Assembly (NCBI GenBank): GCA_026193355.1
Contig: JAPHTL010000116.1
Coordinates: 1-12,289, forward strand
Reading direction: 5' to 3'
Origin: Rhodospirillales bacterium
GTDB lineage: Bacteria; Pseudomonadota; Alphaproteobacteria; Rhodospirillales; JAPHTL01
Length of the DNA: 12,289 nucleotides
Position 1 is the stretch's first letter. Each line of letters starts with the position of its first letter. The position numbers and the translations under genes were made by a program. Under the pieces are notes generated by a model that made no database searches, was not told the origin of the DNA, and saw only the letters and a program-made list of their open reading frames with translations. Shown piece by piece: positions 1 through 5,521 of this stretch.

Positions 1-1274
1 TCAAGCATGGCTACGCCGATACTGATCGTAACGTCGATATCCCCAGTCTTTTCAGAGGCCTTCACAGGCAAAGCTTCGATCATTTCCCGCAACCGTTCGG
101 CAACGGCCCTTGCAAGGGTCAGGTCGGTGTCGGGCATTACCGCGACAAACTCCTCCCCCCCATACCGCGCGACGAGATCAAAACCGCGGACCCCATTGGC
201 GACCCGTTTTGAGACCTCTCGCAGGACCTCGTCCCCCGCATCATGGCCCCAGGTGTCATTCACCTTCTTGAAATGATCTATATCGATCATCAGAAAGGCG
301 AGCGGCTTGTCGCCGTCGCGGGCGCGGGCGATCATCGCCTTCAGGTGGCCGTCCAGATATCGCCGATTGTGCAGGCCGGTCAGGCTGTCGATCGTCGCCA
401 GGGAAAGCCCATGAAGAAAGCTTTCCTTCAGACTGTCCTGATATCGCTTGCGCCGGACCTGCGCGCGCAGGCGCGCACGCAGTTCAAGGTCATCGACGGG
501 GCGGACCAGATAATCGTTGACGCCGATTTCCAGCGCCTTGTTGAGGCGATCAATGTCGTCCTCGTCGCCGATGAGGAGAATGGGAAGGTGCCGGGTTGTC
601 TCTTCGGTGCGCACGTGGGAACAAAGGCGCAAGGCCTCATCGTCCTCAGGCTTCAACCCGACAACCAGAACATCCGGATCCTCTGCCGCCAGGGTGGCTG
701 GCGACACATCGTACCCAGCGGTCAAAGCGATGGTCCCGCCTTCGCTTGAAATGCTATCGCTGATATTTTCGGATTCGACCTCGCTATCGTTGACCACGAC
801 AACGGACGGATTATCGAGCGATACAGCGCCCCTTCCAGATTCCACTTCCGGAAGGCCCAGAATACGGGCCGTTTCTTCGCGAAGGCGCCACTGATCGAGG
901 GTGCTTTTCAGACGAAGCAGGTTGCGAACGCGCGCGAAAAGCGTCAGGTCGTTCACCGGCTTCGTAAGAAAATCGTCGGCGCCCGCCTCAAGCCCAAGAA
1001 TGCGATCATGGTTTTCGGTGAGCGCCGTCACCATGACGACAGGAATTTGCGCGGTTTCCGGATCACCCTTGACCTTGCGACAGACTTCGTAGCCGTCCAT
1101 ACCCGGCATCATGACATCAAGAAGAATCAGGTCCGGCTGCTTTTCCTTGATGATATCAAGGGCGGACGGACCATCCATGGCGGTCAGAACTTCGTAATAT
1201 TCACCGGAAAGCTTCGCAGCCAGCATCTTCACGCTGGGCAGCATGTCATCAACGACCAGGATTCGGGCCGTCAT
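1..1274 (-). CDS. pleD: PleD-type response regulator diguanylate cyclase (3' end outside window)
   Basis: Makes cyclic di-GMP from two GTP when phosphorylated, as a polar cytoplasmic regulator in alphaproteobacteria. The frame is open from ATG at 1274 to the left edge (424 residues visible; Caulobacter PleD is about 454, so roughly the last 30 are missing). Residues 1-120 are a receiver domain with D9/D10, phospho-acceptor D53 in 'LILLDVMMPG' and K in 'LTKPV'. Residues about 135-270 are a second receiver-like adaptor in which the acceptor site reads 'LVVGLKPED', so it cannot be phosphorylated there, as expected for the PleD adaptor domain. From about 285 comes the GGDEF domain with active-site GGEEF at 372-376 (bases 147-161) and an intact RxxD inhibitory site (RGFD, 363-366) exactly five residues upstream, predicting product inhibition. 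It starts 7 bases after the divK stop with no strong Shine-Dalgarno, so translation is probably coupled to divK. The domain order and the divK neighbour make the assignment secure. Confidence 0.96.
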   Translation of the reverse strand, partial: MTARILVVDDMLPSVKMLAAKLSGEYYEVLTAMDGPSALDIIKEKQPDLILLDVMMPGMDGYEVCRKVKGDPETAQIPVVMVTALTENHDRILGLEAGADDFLTKPVNDLTLFARVRNLLRLKSTLDQWRLREETARILGLPEVESGRGAVSLDNPSVVVVNDSEVESENISDSISSEGGTIALTAGYDVSPATLAAEDPDVLVVGLKPEDDEALRLCSHVRTEETTRHLPILLIGDEDDIDRLNKALEIGVNDYLVRPVDDLELRARLRAQVRRKRYQDSLKESFLHGLSLATIDSLTGLHNRRYLDGHLKAMIARARDGDKPLAFLMIDIDHFKKVNDTWGHDAGDEVLREVSKRVANGVRGFDLVARYGGEEFVAVMPDTDLTLARAVAERLREMIEALPVKASEKTGDIDVTISIGVAML

Positions 1275-1281
1275 GTCAGCA

Positions 1282-1647
1282 TCACGAAAGGAACTTGGCG
1301 ACCGTTTCCAGGAACTGCGGCACGGAGATGGGTTTTGCAATATACCCGTCACACCCACCTTCGCGGATTTTCTCCTCGTCGCCTTTCATGGCAAAGGCCG
1401 TCACAGCAATAACTGGGGTATCTTTCAGATCGTCATCCGCCTTGATCATCTTGGTGACATCAAGACCGGAAATTTCGGGCAACTGGATGTCCATGAGGAT
1501 CAGGTCAGGTCGGTTTTCCTGGGCAAGCGCCAGGGCATCCCTGCCGTCATTCGTCTGAATGGTGTCATATCCATGCGCCTGAAGAAGGTCGTTGAACAGC
1601 TTCATGTTCAACTCATTATCTTCAACGATAAGGATTTTTTTCGGCAT
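1282..1647 (-). CDS. divK: DivK single-domain response regulator
   Basis: Stand-alone receiver protein (121 aa) of the alphaproteobacterial polarity / cell-cycle network. In Caulobacter it is phosphorylated by DivJ, dephosphorylated by PleC, and controls the DivL-CckA-CtrA pathway. The sequence begins MPKKILIVEDNELNMKLF and shows the acidic pair E9/D10, phospho-acceptor D53 in 'LILMDIQLPEISGLD', the switch Thr in 'VTAFAM' and the conserved Lys in 'YIAKPI'; there is no output domain. An in-frame ATG 21 bases upstream (1668) exists, but the start at 1647 gives the canonical family N-terminus and has the AAAGGGAAA Shine-Dalgarno-like stretch in front. pleD follows after 7 bases, the conserved divK-pleD operon. 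A good sigma-70-type promoter lies about 120 bases upstream, after a terminator that isolates this operon from the crp-like gene. Confidence 0.96.
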   Translation of the reverse strand: MPKKILIVEDNELNMKLFNDLLQAHGYDTIQTNDGRDALALAQENRPDLILMDIQLPEISGLDVTKMIKADDDLKDTPVIAVTAFAMKGDEEKIREGGCDGYIAKPISVPQFLETVAKFLS

Positions 1648-1723
1648 TGACGTTTCCCTTTCGCCCACCGATTGCTTCGTTCAAGGCGAACCAGAACGAA
1701 AACAAACGACACCGCGTATATTC

Positions 1724-1740
1724 AAGCACAGAATGTGCTT
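1724..1740. promoter_or_regulatory. Perfect 7-bp inverted repeat in the divK leader
   Basis: AAGCACA-GAA-TGTGCTT is a perfect dyad with a 3-base centre. It lies 77-93 bases before the divK start and about 20-36 bases downstream of the predicted transcription start. It could be an operator, or it could form a hairpin in the divK-pleD 5' leader. It does not match the alphaproteobacterial LexA pattern (GAAC-N7-GTTC), the CtrA pattern (TTAA-N7-TTAA) or the Crp spacing. A second, weaker hairpin (TCGGA-TGAC-TCCGA, 1740-1753) abuts it. Confidence 0.4.
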
Positions 1741-1765
1741 CGGATGACTCCGAGTTACGCGGAAA

Positions 1766-1794
1766 ATCATGGAGCATTACCAACGACCTGTCAA
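1766..1794 (-). promoter_or_regulatory. Predicted sigma-70-type promoter of divK-pleD
   Basis: On the minus strand a perfect -35 TTGACA (1789-1794) is followed after 17 bases by CATGAT (1766-1771, 4 of 6 matches to TATAAT). Transcription would start near 1759 and give a leader of about 112 nt before divK. It lies downstream of the terminator at 1820-1845, so divK-pleD would have its own promoter. Confidence 0.55.
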
Positions 1795-1819
1795 ACCGTG
1801 AGGCCCCGTTCTGCCGCAC

Positions 1820-1845
1820 AAAAAAACGGCCGCATAAAGCGGCCG
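1820..1845 (-). terminator. Rho-independent terminator of the small RNA / crp region
   Basis: On the minus strand a 7-bp GC stem, CGGCCGC (1845-1839) with GCGGCCG (1833-1827), closes a 5-base TTTAT loop and is followed directly by seven T (1826-1820). This is a classical intrinsic terminator for leftward transcription. It lies about 200 bases after the crp-like stop codon, which is far for that gene but ideal as the end of a small RNA starting near 1935. Confidence 0.85.
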
Positions 1846-1935
1846 GAGTTTGCTCTTGAGGGAAAAAGGAACCGCGAACAAACAAAAATTCGCGTAAACC
1901 GATGATCGAAACAGGTATTCATCAATCATCAATTC
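1820..1935 (-). ncRNA. Probable Crp-activated small RNA (about 116 nt)
   Basis: Candidate trans-acting small RNA. Seen in the sequence: a -10 element GACAAT (1942-1947) that sets the start at G1935; a perfect Crp site centred at -41.5; then on the minus strand stem-loop 1 (GATGAT 1930-1925 with ATCATC 1906-1901), stem-loop 2 (CGCGAA 1894-1889 with TTCGCG 1878-1873, ten-base U-rich loop), a single-stranded pyrimidine stretch TTCCTTTTTCCCTC (1871-1858), and the terminator hairpin with a U7 tail ending at 1820. Open frames across it have no Shine-Dalgarno and read straight through the terminator hairpin, so I do not think it is translated. The layout (Crp-controlled promoter, pyrimidine-rich unpaired linker, U-tailed terminator) resembles Hfq-type enterobacterial RNAs controlled by CRP, but I recognise no known family. 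Alternatively it could be only the long 3' UTR of the crp-like gene. Confidence 0.55.
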
Positions 1936-1941
1936 AAGGCA

Positions 1942-1947
1942 ATTGTC
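1942..1947 (-). promoter_or_regulatory. -10 element of the small-RNA promoter
   Basis: GACAAT on the minus strand matches TATAAT at four positions, including the A at position 2 and the final T. There is no recognisable -35 hexamer, as expected for a class II Crp-dependent promoter where the activator covers that place. A start 7 bases downstream of the last T is G1935. Confidence 0.45.
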
Positions 1948-1968
1948 CCATAGCGCGCCACAGGGGGC

Positions 1969-1984
1969 TGTGACGGCCATCACA
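1969..1984. promoter_or_regulatory. Perfect Crp-type binding site TGTGA-N6-TCACA
   Basis: TGTGACGGCCATCACA is an exact match to both half-sites of the CRP consensus with the canonical 6-base spacer. Its centre (1976.5) is 41.5 bases upstream of the predicted start G1935 of the leftward small RNA, the textbook class II activator position. Only leftward transcription makes sense, as there is no rightward gene. The nearest regulator gene, 62 bases away, encodes a Crp-family protein carrying the residues that read TGTGA. Confidence 0.7.
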
Positions 1985-2046
1985 CCCGCAGGAAATTTCT
2001 TCTAGCTATCTGAATTTAAAGGAAATTTTTTTATCTGCAGCGTCAA

Positions 2047-2745
2047 TTATTCGCCGCGCACTTCCTCGACCATGGCCATCAGGCGGTCTATGTCGCGGAT
2101 GACAAGGCGATCTTTCTCGCGTTCCAGTATCCCCTGTCGCGAAAGACTGTTCATTACGCGCGCCACCGTTTCCCGCGTGGTGCTGACCCGGCTGGCGATA
2201 TCGCTATGGACCGGAATCGGCGTTATGACAGAAACGTTATCGTCATCGTCCTCCAGCTCACCCAGCCGCAACAGTTCCGCATGTACACGGTTGTTTGCGC
2301 CCAGCGTACTGAGGTCCATGATCCGGTCCGTCGATACCCTGATGATACGTGTCAGGCGCATCAGGACCCTTTGGGCCACATCCGGATATTCCCTCAGCAT
2401 TTCCATGAAACGCGCCGGCGCCAGAGATGCCGCAAGGGTATCCGTCAGAGCCACCACCATGGCTGAGCGCGGTTGACCATCGATGGCGGCCAGTTCCCCG
2501 AAATAACTTCCTGATTCAAGATCATCAAGCGTCACCTCGCGGCCGGTAAGCGAGTAATTGACCACGCGAACCCTGCCTTCAACGATAAAGAACACGTCGC
2601 GGGAATCGCTGCTCCTGTCGATGATTTCCTCGTTGCGGCCGTAACGCTTCCACGCGCACATCTTCTCGATCCTGGCAAGATCGTCCTCACCAAGGTCTTC
2701 CAGCAGGTCCACGCCTGCCAGTGATTGTGCGCCGGGTTCTGCCAC
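2047..2745 (-). CDS. Crp/Fnr-family transcriptional regulator, probably cAMP-responsive
   Basis: Cytoplasmic DNA-binding regulator, 232 aa. Residues 15-125 form the cyclic-nucleotide-binding beta-barrel with an intact phosphate-binding cassette, 'FGELAAIDGQPRSA' (G83, E84, R93, S94). The dimerisation helix follows with S138-T139 in 'RVSTDRIMDL', aligning with the T127-S128 pair that contacts cAMP in E. coli CRP. Residues 172-225 are the winged helix; its recognition helix 'STTRETVARVMNSL' keeps R191, E192 and R196, equivalent to CRP R180, E181 and R185, so it should read TGTGA half-sites. There is no cysteine cluster of the FNR type. The start codon is GTG at 2745, preceded by AGGAA. An acidic loop (LGELEDDDDN) precedes the DNA-binding domain. 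purU lies 82 bases upstream; a perfect Crp site and a probable small RNA lie just downstream. Real effector and name are uncertain. Confidence 0.93.
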   Translation of the reverse strand: MAEPGAQSLAGVDLLEDLGEDDLARIEKMCAWKRYGRNEEIIDRSSDSRDVFFIVEGRVRVVNYSLTGREVTLDDLESGSYFGELAAIDGQPRSAMVVALTDTLAASLAPARFMEMLREYPDVAQRVLMRLTRIIRVSTDRIMDLSTLGANNRVHAELLRLGELEDDDDNVSVITPIPVHSDIASRVSTTRETVARVMNSLSRQGILEREKDRLVIRDIDRLMAMVEEVRGE

Positions 2746-2827
2746 GTATTATTTTTTCCTTGCCCGCACCGATCGCGCCGATTTTTGCATGCTACAGGGT
2801 TCGCACAGACAAGGCCAGCCCTGCACT

Positions 2828-3694
2828 TTATCTAAAAACAACCGTTTTACTGCCATTTAGCAGCACCCTGTGCTCTACGTGGAAGCGAACGGCGCGCGCC
2901 AGAACCACGTTCTCGATATCGCGCCCTACCGCGACGAGCGCCTCAGGCGTCAGCGTATGGTCGACGCGCTCGACCTCCTGTTCGATGATCGGACCTTCGT
3001 CCAGATCCGTGGTGACGTAATGGGCGGTTGCGCCGATCAGCTTCACCCCGCGCTTGTGCGCCTGATGATAGGGCTTCGCGCCTTTGAAGCTGGGCAGAAA
3101 TGAATGATGGATGTTGATGCTGCGGCCTCGCAGCTTGTCACACAGGCGCGGGGAAAGAACCTGCATGTACCGGGCAAGAACCACCAGATCGATATCGAGA
3201 TCGACGATCAGACGCCATATTGCATCTTCCTGCTCGCTCTTGTTTTCCGCTGTCACGGGTAGGTGATGGAAGGGAACCTCATGCCAATCGGCAAGGCGCT
3301 TCAGATCCGGATGGTTTGAAACAATCGCCGGAATTTCAACGGCGAGGTCGCCGGTCCTGTAGCGGTACAGAAGATCGTTCAGGCAGTGGTCGAATTTGGA
3401 AACCAGGATCATGAGCCGTTGACGGCGGTAGGCGTCATAAATCCCCCAGACCATCTGGAAGCGTTCGGCGATCCGCGAGAACTTTTTCGCCAGTTCACCC
3501 GCCTCAGGCGTGAAAGCGCCAGCGATGAAAACCGTGCGCATGAAAAACCGTTTTGAAACGGAATCGCCGAAATGGGCAGACTCAAGAATGAACGCGTCAT
3601 GGTCCGCCAGAAAACATGCGACCGCAGCCACGATCCCCGTCGTATCGGGGCAAGAGATCACCAGAACATACTGATTTGGCTTTTCCTCGGTCAC
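2828..3694 (-). CDS. purU: Formyltetrahydrofolate deformylase
   Basis: Hydrolyses 10-formyl-tetrahydrofolate to formate and tetrahydrofolate, balancing the cytoplasmic one-carbon pool and providing formate. The protein is 288 aa (E. coli PurU is 280). Residues 8-85 are an ACT regulatory domain ('YVLVISCPDTTGIVAAV'); residues about 90-285 are the formyltransferase fold with the catalytic triad N194 ('SINIHHSFLPSFKGAKPYHQA'), H196 and D232 ('TTDLDEGPII'). The start is GTG at 3694 with AGGAGG a little far upstream (about 11 bases) and AGGA close by; an upstream ATG is out of frame. It lies 51 bases after ggt on the same strand, so co-transcription is likely. The motif set leaves little doubt. 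Confidence 0.96.
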   Translation of the reverse strand: MTEEKPNQYVLVISCPDTTGIVAAVACFLADHDAFILESAHFGDSVSKRFFMRTVFIAGAFTPEAGELAKKFSRIAERFQMVWGIYDAYRRQRLMILVSKFDHCLNDLLYRYRTGDLAVEIPAIVSNHPDLKRLADWHEVPFHHLPVTAENKSEQEDAIWRLIVDLDIDLVVLARYMQVLSPRLCDKLRGRSINIHHSFLPSFKGAKPYHQAHKRGVKLIGATAHYVTTDLDEGPIIEQEVERVDHTLTPEALVAVGRDIENVVLARAVRFHVEHRVLLNGSKTVVFR

Positions 3695-3717
3695 GTTCCT
3701 GCTTTCCTCCTGCTTTC

Positions 3718-3744
3718 ATGCCCGTCCAACCAAAGGAGGGGCAT
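3718..3744. repeat. Hairpin between ggt and purU
   Basis: ATGCCC (3718-3723) pairs with GGGCAT (3739-3744) across a 15-base loop, immediately after the ggt stop codon. There is no T-run, so it is not an intrinsic terminator; it may be an intercistronic hairpin or coincidence. Confidence 0.3.
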
Positions 3745-3745
3745 T

Positions 3746-5386
3746 CTACTGCGCCCCTGGAACAACTGCCACGCCGCCCCGACGTGCGTCGCCCACACCG
3801 GAAAAGCCCTCTGAAGACGGGTCAAACGATACCGCATGAACCCCACCGAAAAACAGGTTCATCTCCTGCCACAATCGGTGCCGGGGGAACGTAGCGCAGA
3901 GATCGCGCAGAACGCCACCGTCAAATCCAGCCTCCATGCAAAGATCACCACCTTCATAATGGATGCGTGGATGGGAAACGGCCTTATCCAGCGGCATTCC
4001 GAAGGCCAGAACATTTACGAGCACCTGGAGAATGGCGGTGCGTATTCTGTTCGAGCCACCCGATCCCAACACCATTTCCCCGCCATTGGGGCGCAGGACC
4101 ATGCTTGGGGCCATCATCGATGCCATCCGCCTGTCGGTTGGCCATCGATTGAAACCATGAGGGTTGATGTCTTCCTCACCAAGCATGTTGTTCATCATGA
4201 TCCCCGTTCCGGGAATCAGATAACCGCACCCCTCACCATTCGAGGTGGTGACACTGGCGGCGTTTCCCTCGGCATCGATGATGCTGATGTGGGTCGTCCC
4301 CCGCGTCATGGACGGTGCGCCCAGCACCTCGCGTTCATAGCGACCGAGAAGATCGGCGGAAAGCAGTGTCGCCTCGACATCCTCCGCTTTCATGTCATGA
4401 ATGGCGCTTTCAACACGCGCGCGGTTCGTTGCATCCATGACCGACGACAGAAGGGACAGGTGCTCAATCGAACCAAAGGCCGCCTTGCCAATACCGGCGC
4501 GTTGCAGAAGCTCCAACCCGAACGCGATGAGGATGCCGCCAAGAGAGGGCGGCGGGTTCGTCAGGATACGCGCGCCGCAGAAATCAATGGATAGTGGCCG
4601 CCGCTTCGCCACACGATACCCTTCCATATCCTGAAGGGTAAGGTGCCCGCCGTTTTCTGCGCAATCCTGCAAAAGGACGCAGGCCATGTCCCCACGATAG
4701 AAAACAGCTTCACCTTCGCGGACCAGCGCTTCGAGCGTATCGGCATACCCAGGAAGTCTGAAACGGTCGCCAGCGCAAACAAGCCGATCAGGATGTTCCG
4801 TACTTGCATAAACCCTGCAGCAGGTATCGTTGGAACGGTATATCGGGCCGACGACTTCGAAAATGTAAGCCTGCAACCGGTTAACAAGGACACCATCACG
4901 GGTGAGCGCAAGGGCGGGCTCGACGATTTTGGCCAGTGGCATGCGGCCAAGATCGGCATGAACGGCGAAAAGGCCCGCCACCATCCCGGGCGTCGCTATC
5001 GATCCCATTCCGATATGAAATTCCTGCTGCGTGGCGCCGAAATCCGCGATAATCGGAAAAAGCGCGGACTCCCCATCAGGTCTCCTGACCTTGGGCGTGT
5101 GGGCAAAAAAATCGTAAATCACCCCTTCGCCGGACAAGGGTTTGGCGAGCAGGAACCCGCCGCCACCGAGGGACGTCAGAACGGGCTCTGCGATACAGGC
5201 GGCGAAAATGGCCGCCAGTGCGGCGTCGAAGGCGTTCCCCCCCTCTTCAAGGACAATGGCCGCGGCCTTCGCCGTTTCCGGATGTCCGGCAGCCACCGCC
5301 CCTTTTCTGGCGCCCGTCAAACGCTCAGCCCTCCATCGGTTTTCCGAACCGCGCGATATCGCTGGGTAGCCTGCGACACCCATCAT
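3746..5386 (-). CDS. ggt: Gamma-glutamyltransferase family protein (Ntn hydrolase)
   Basis: Cleaves or transfers gamma-glutamyl groups, classically from glutathione. The proenzyme cuts itself at a threonine which becomes the nucleophile of the small subunit. The 546-aa protein shows the N-terminal 'GAVAAGHPETAKAAAIVLEEGGNAFDAA' type motif (from about residue 29), the self-cleavage site 'GTTHISIIDAEGNAAS' with T364 as expected nucleophile, 'NNMLGEEDINP', and the oxyanion region 'LGSGGSNRIRTAI'. Cleavage would give subunits of about 363 and 183 residues. No Sec signal peptide is visible, so a cytoplasmic enzyme is likely, unlike periplasmic E. coli GGT. The start is uncertain: ATG 5386 has no good Shine-Dalgarno, whereas TTG at 5320 (residue 23) has GGAGGG 7 bases upstream and would give MTGARKGAVAAGHP. 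purU follows. Substrate is unproven; other family members act on other gamma-glutamyl amides or acyl compounds. Confidence 0.9.
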   Translation of the reverse strand: MMGVAGYPAISRGSENRWRAERLTGARKGAVAAGHPETAKAAAIVLEEGGNAFDAALAAIFAACIAEPVLTSLGGGGFLLAKPLSGEGVIYDFFAHTPKVRRPDGESALFPIIADFGATQQEFHIGMGSIATPGMVAGLFAVHADLGRMPLAKIVEPALALTRDGVLVNRLQAYIFEVVGPIYRSNDTCCRVYASTEHPDRLVCAGDRFRLPGYADTLEALVREGEAVFYRGDMACVLLQDCAENGGHLTLQDMEGYRVAKRRPLSIDFCGARILTNPPPSLGGILIAFGLELLQRAGIGKAAFGSIEHLSLLSSVMDATNRARVESAIHDMKAEDVEATLLSADLLGRYEREVLGAPSMTRGTTHISIIDAEGNAASVTTSNGEGCGYLIPGTGIMMNNMLGEEDINPHGFNRWPTDRRMASMMAPSMVLRPNGGEMVLGSGGSNRIRTAILQVLVNVLAFGMPLDKAVSHPRIHYEGGDLCMEAGFDGGVLRDLCATFPRHRLWQEMNLFFGGVHAVSFDPSSEGFSGVGDARRGGVAVVPGAQ

Positions 5387-5425
5387 GTCAATCCAGCGCC
5401 ATGAATTTGCAAGAAAACACTGGAT

Positions 5426-5446
5426 TAACCCGTTTCGAAATGGTTA
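5426..5446. promoter_or_regulatory. Dyad in the divergent ggt / kinase spacer
   Basis: TAACC-N11-GGTTA flanks the palindrome TTTCGAAA (5433-5440), and a second TTCGAA occurs at 5447-5452. It sits in the 135-bp region between the two divergent starts, where an operator would be expected. No clear sigma-70 promoter could be placed beside it. Confidence 0.25.
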
Positions 5447-5521
5447 TTCGAAGGCAGACAAAAAATGAATTCTGCGTTTATCAGGGACACCCCCTCATAA
5501 ACGGCAAAGACGACCGCAACC

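Noticed and set aside
1648..1668. Longer divK start at 1668
   Set aside because: It adds seven residues (MGERETS) absent from the family; the start at 1647 gives the canonical MPKKILIVEDNE with a Shine-Dalgarno-like stretch in front.
1777..1983. Leftward 68-codon frame between the crp-like gene and divK
   Set aside because: It reads straight through the terminator hairpin and T-run (translating it as RPLYAAVFLC) and has no Shine-Dalgarno, so a non-coding RNA explains the region better.
3836..5404. Two long rightward open frames (252 and 253 codons) opposite ggt
   Set aside because: They are antisense to a gene with full Ntn-hydrolase motifs, and their translations have no recognisable domain and an odd composition typical of antisense frames in GC-rich DNA.
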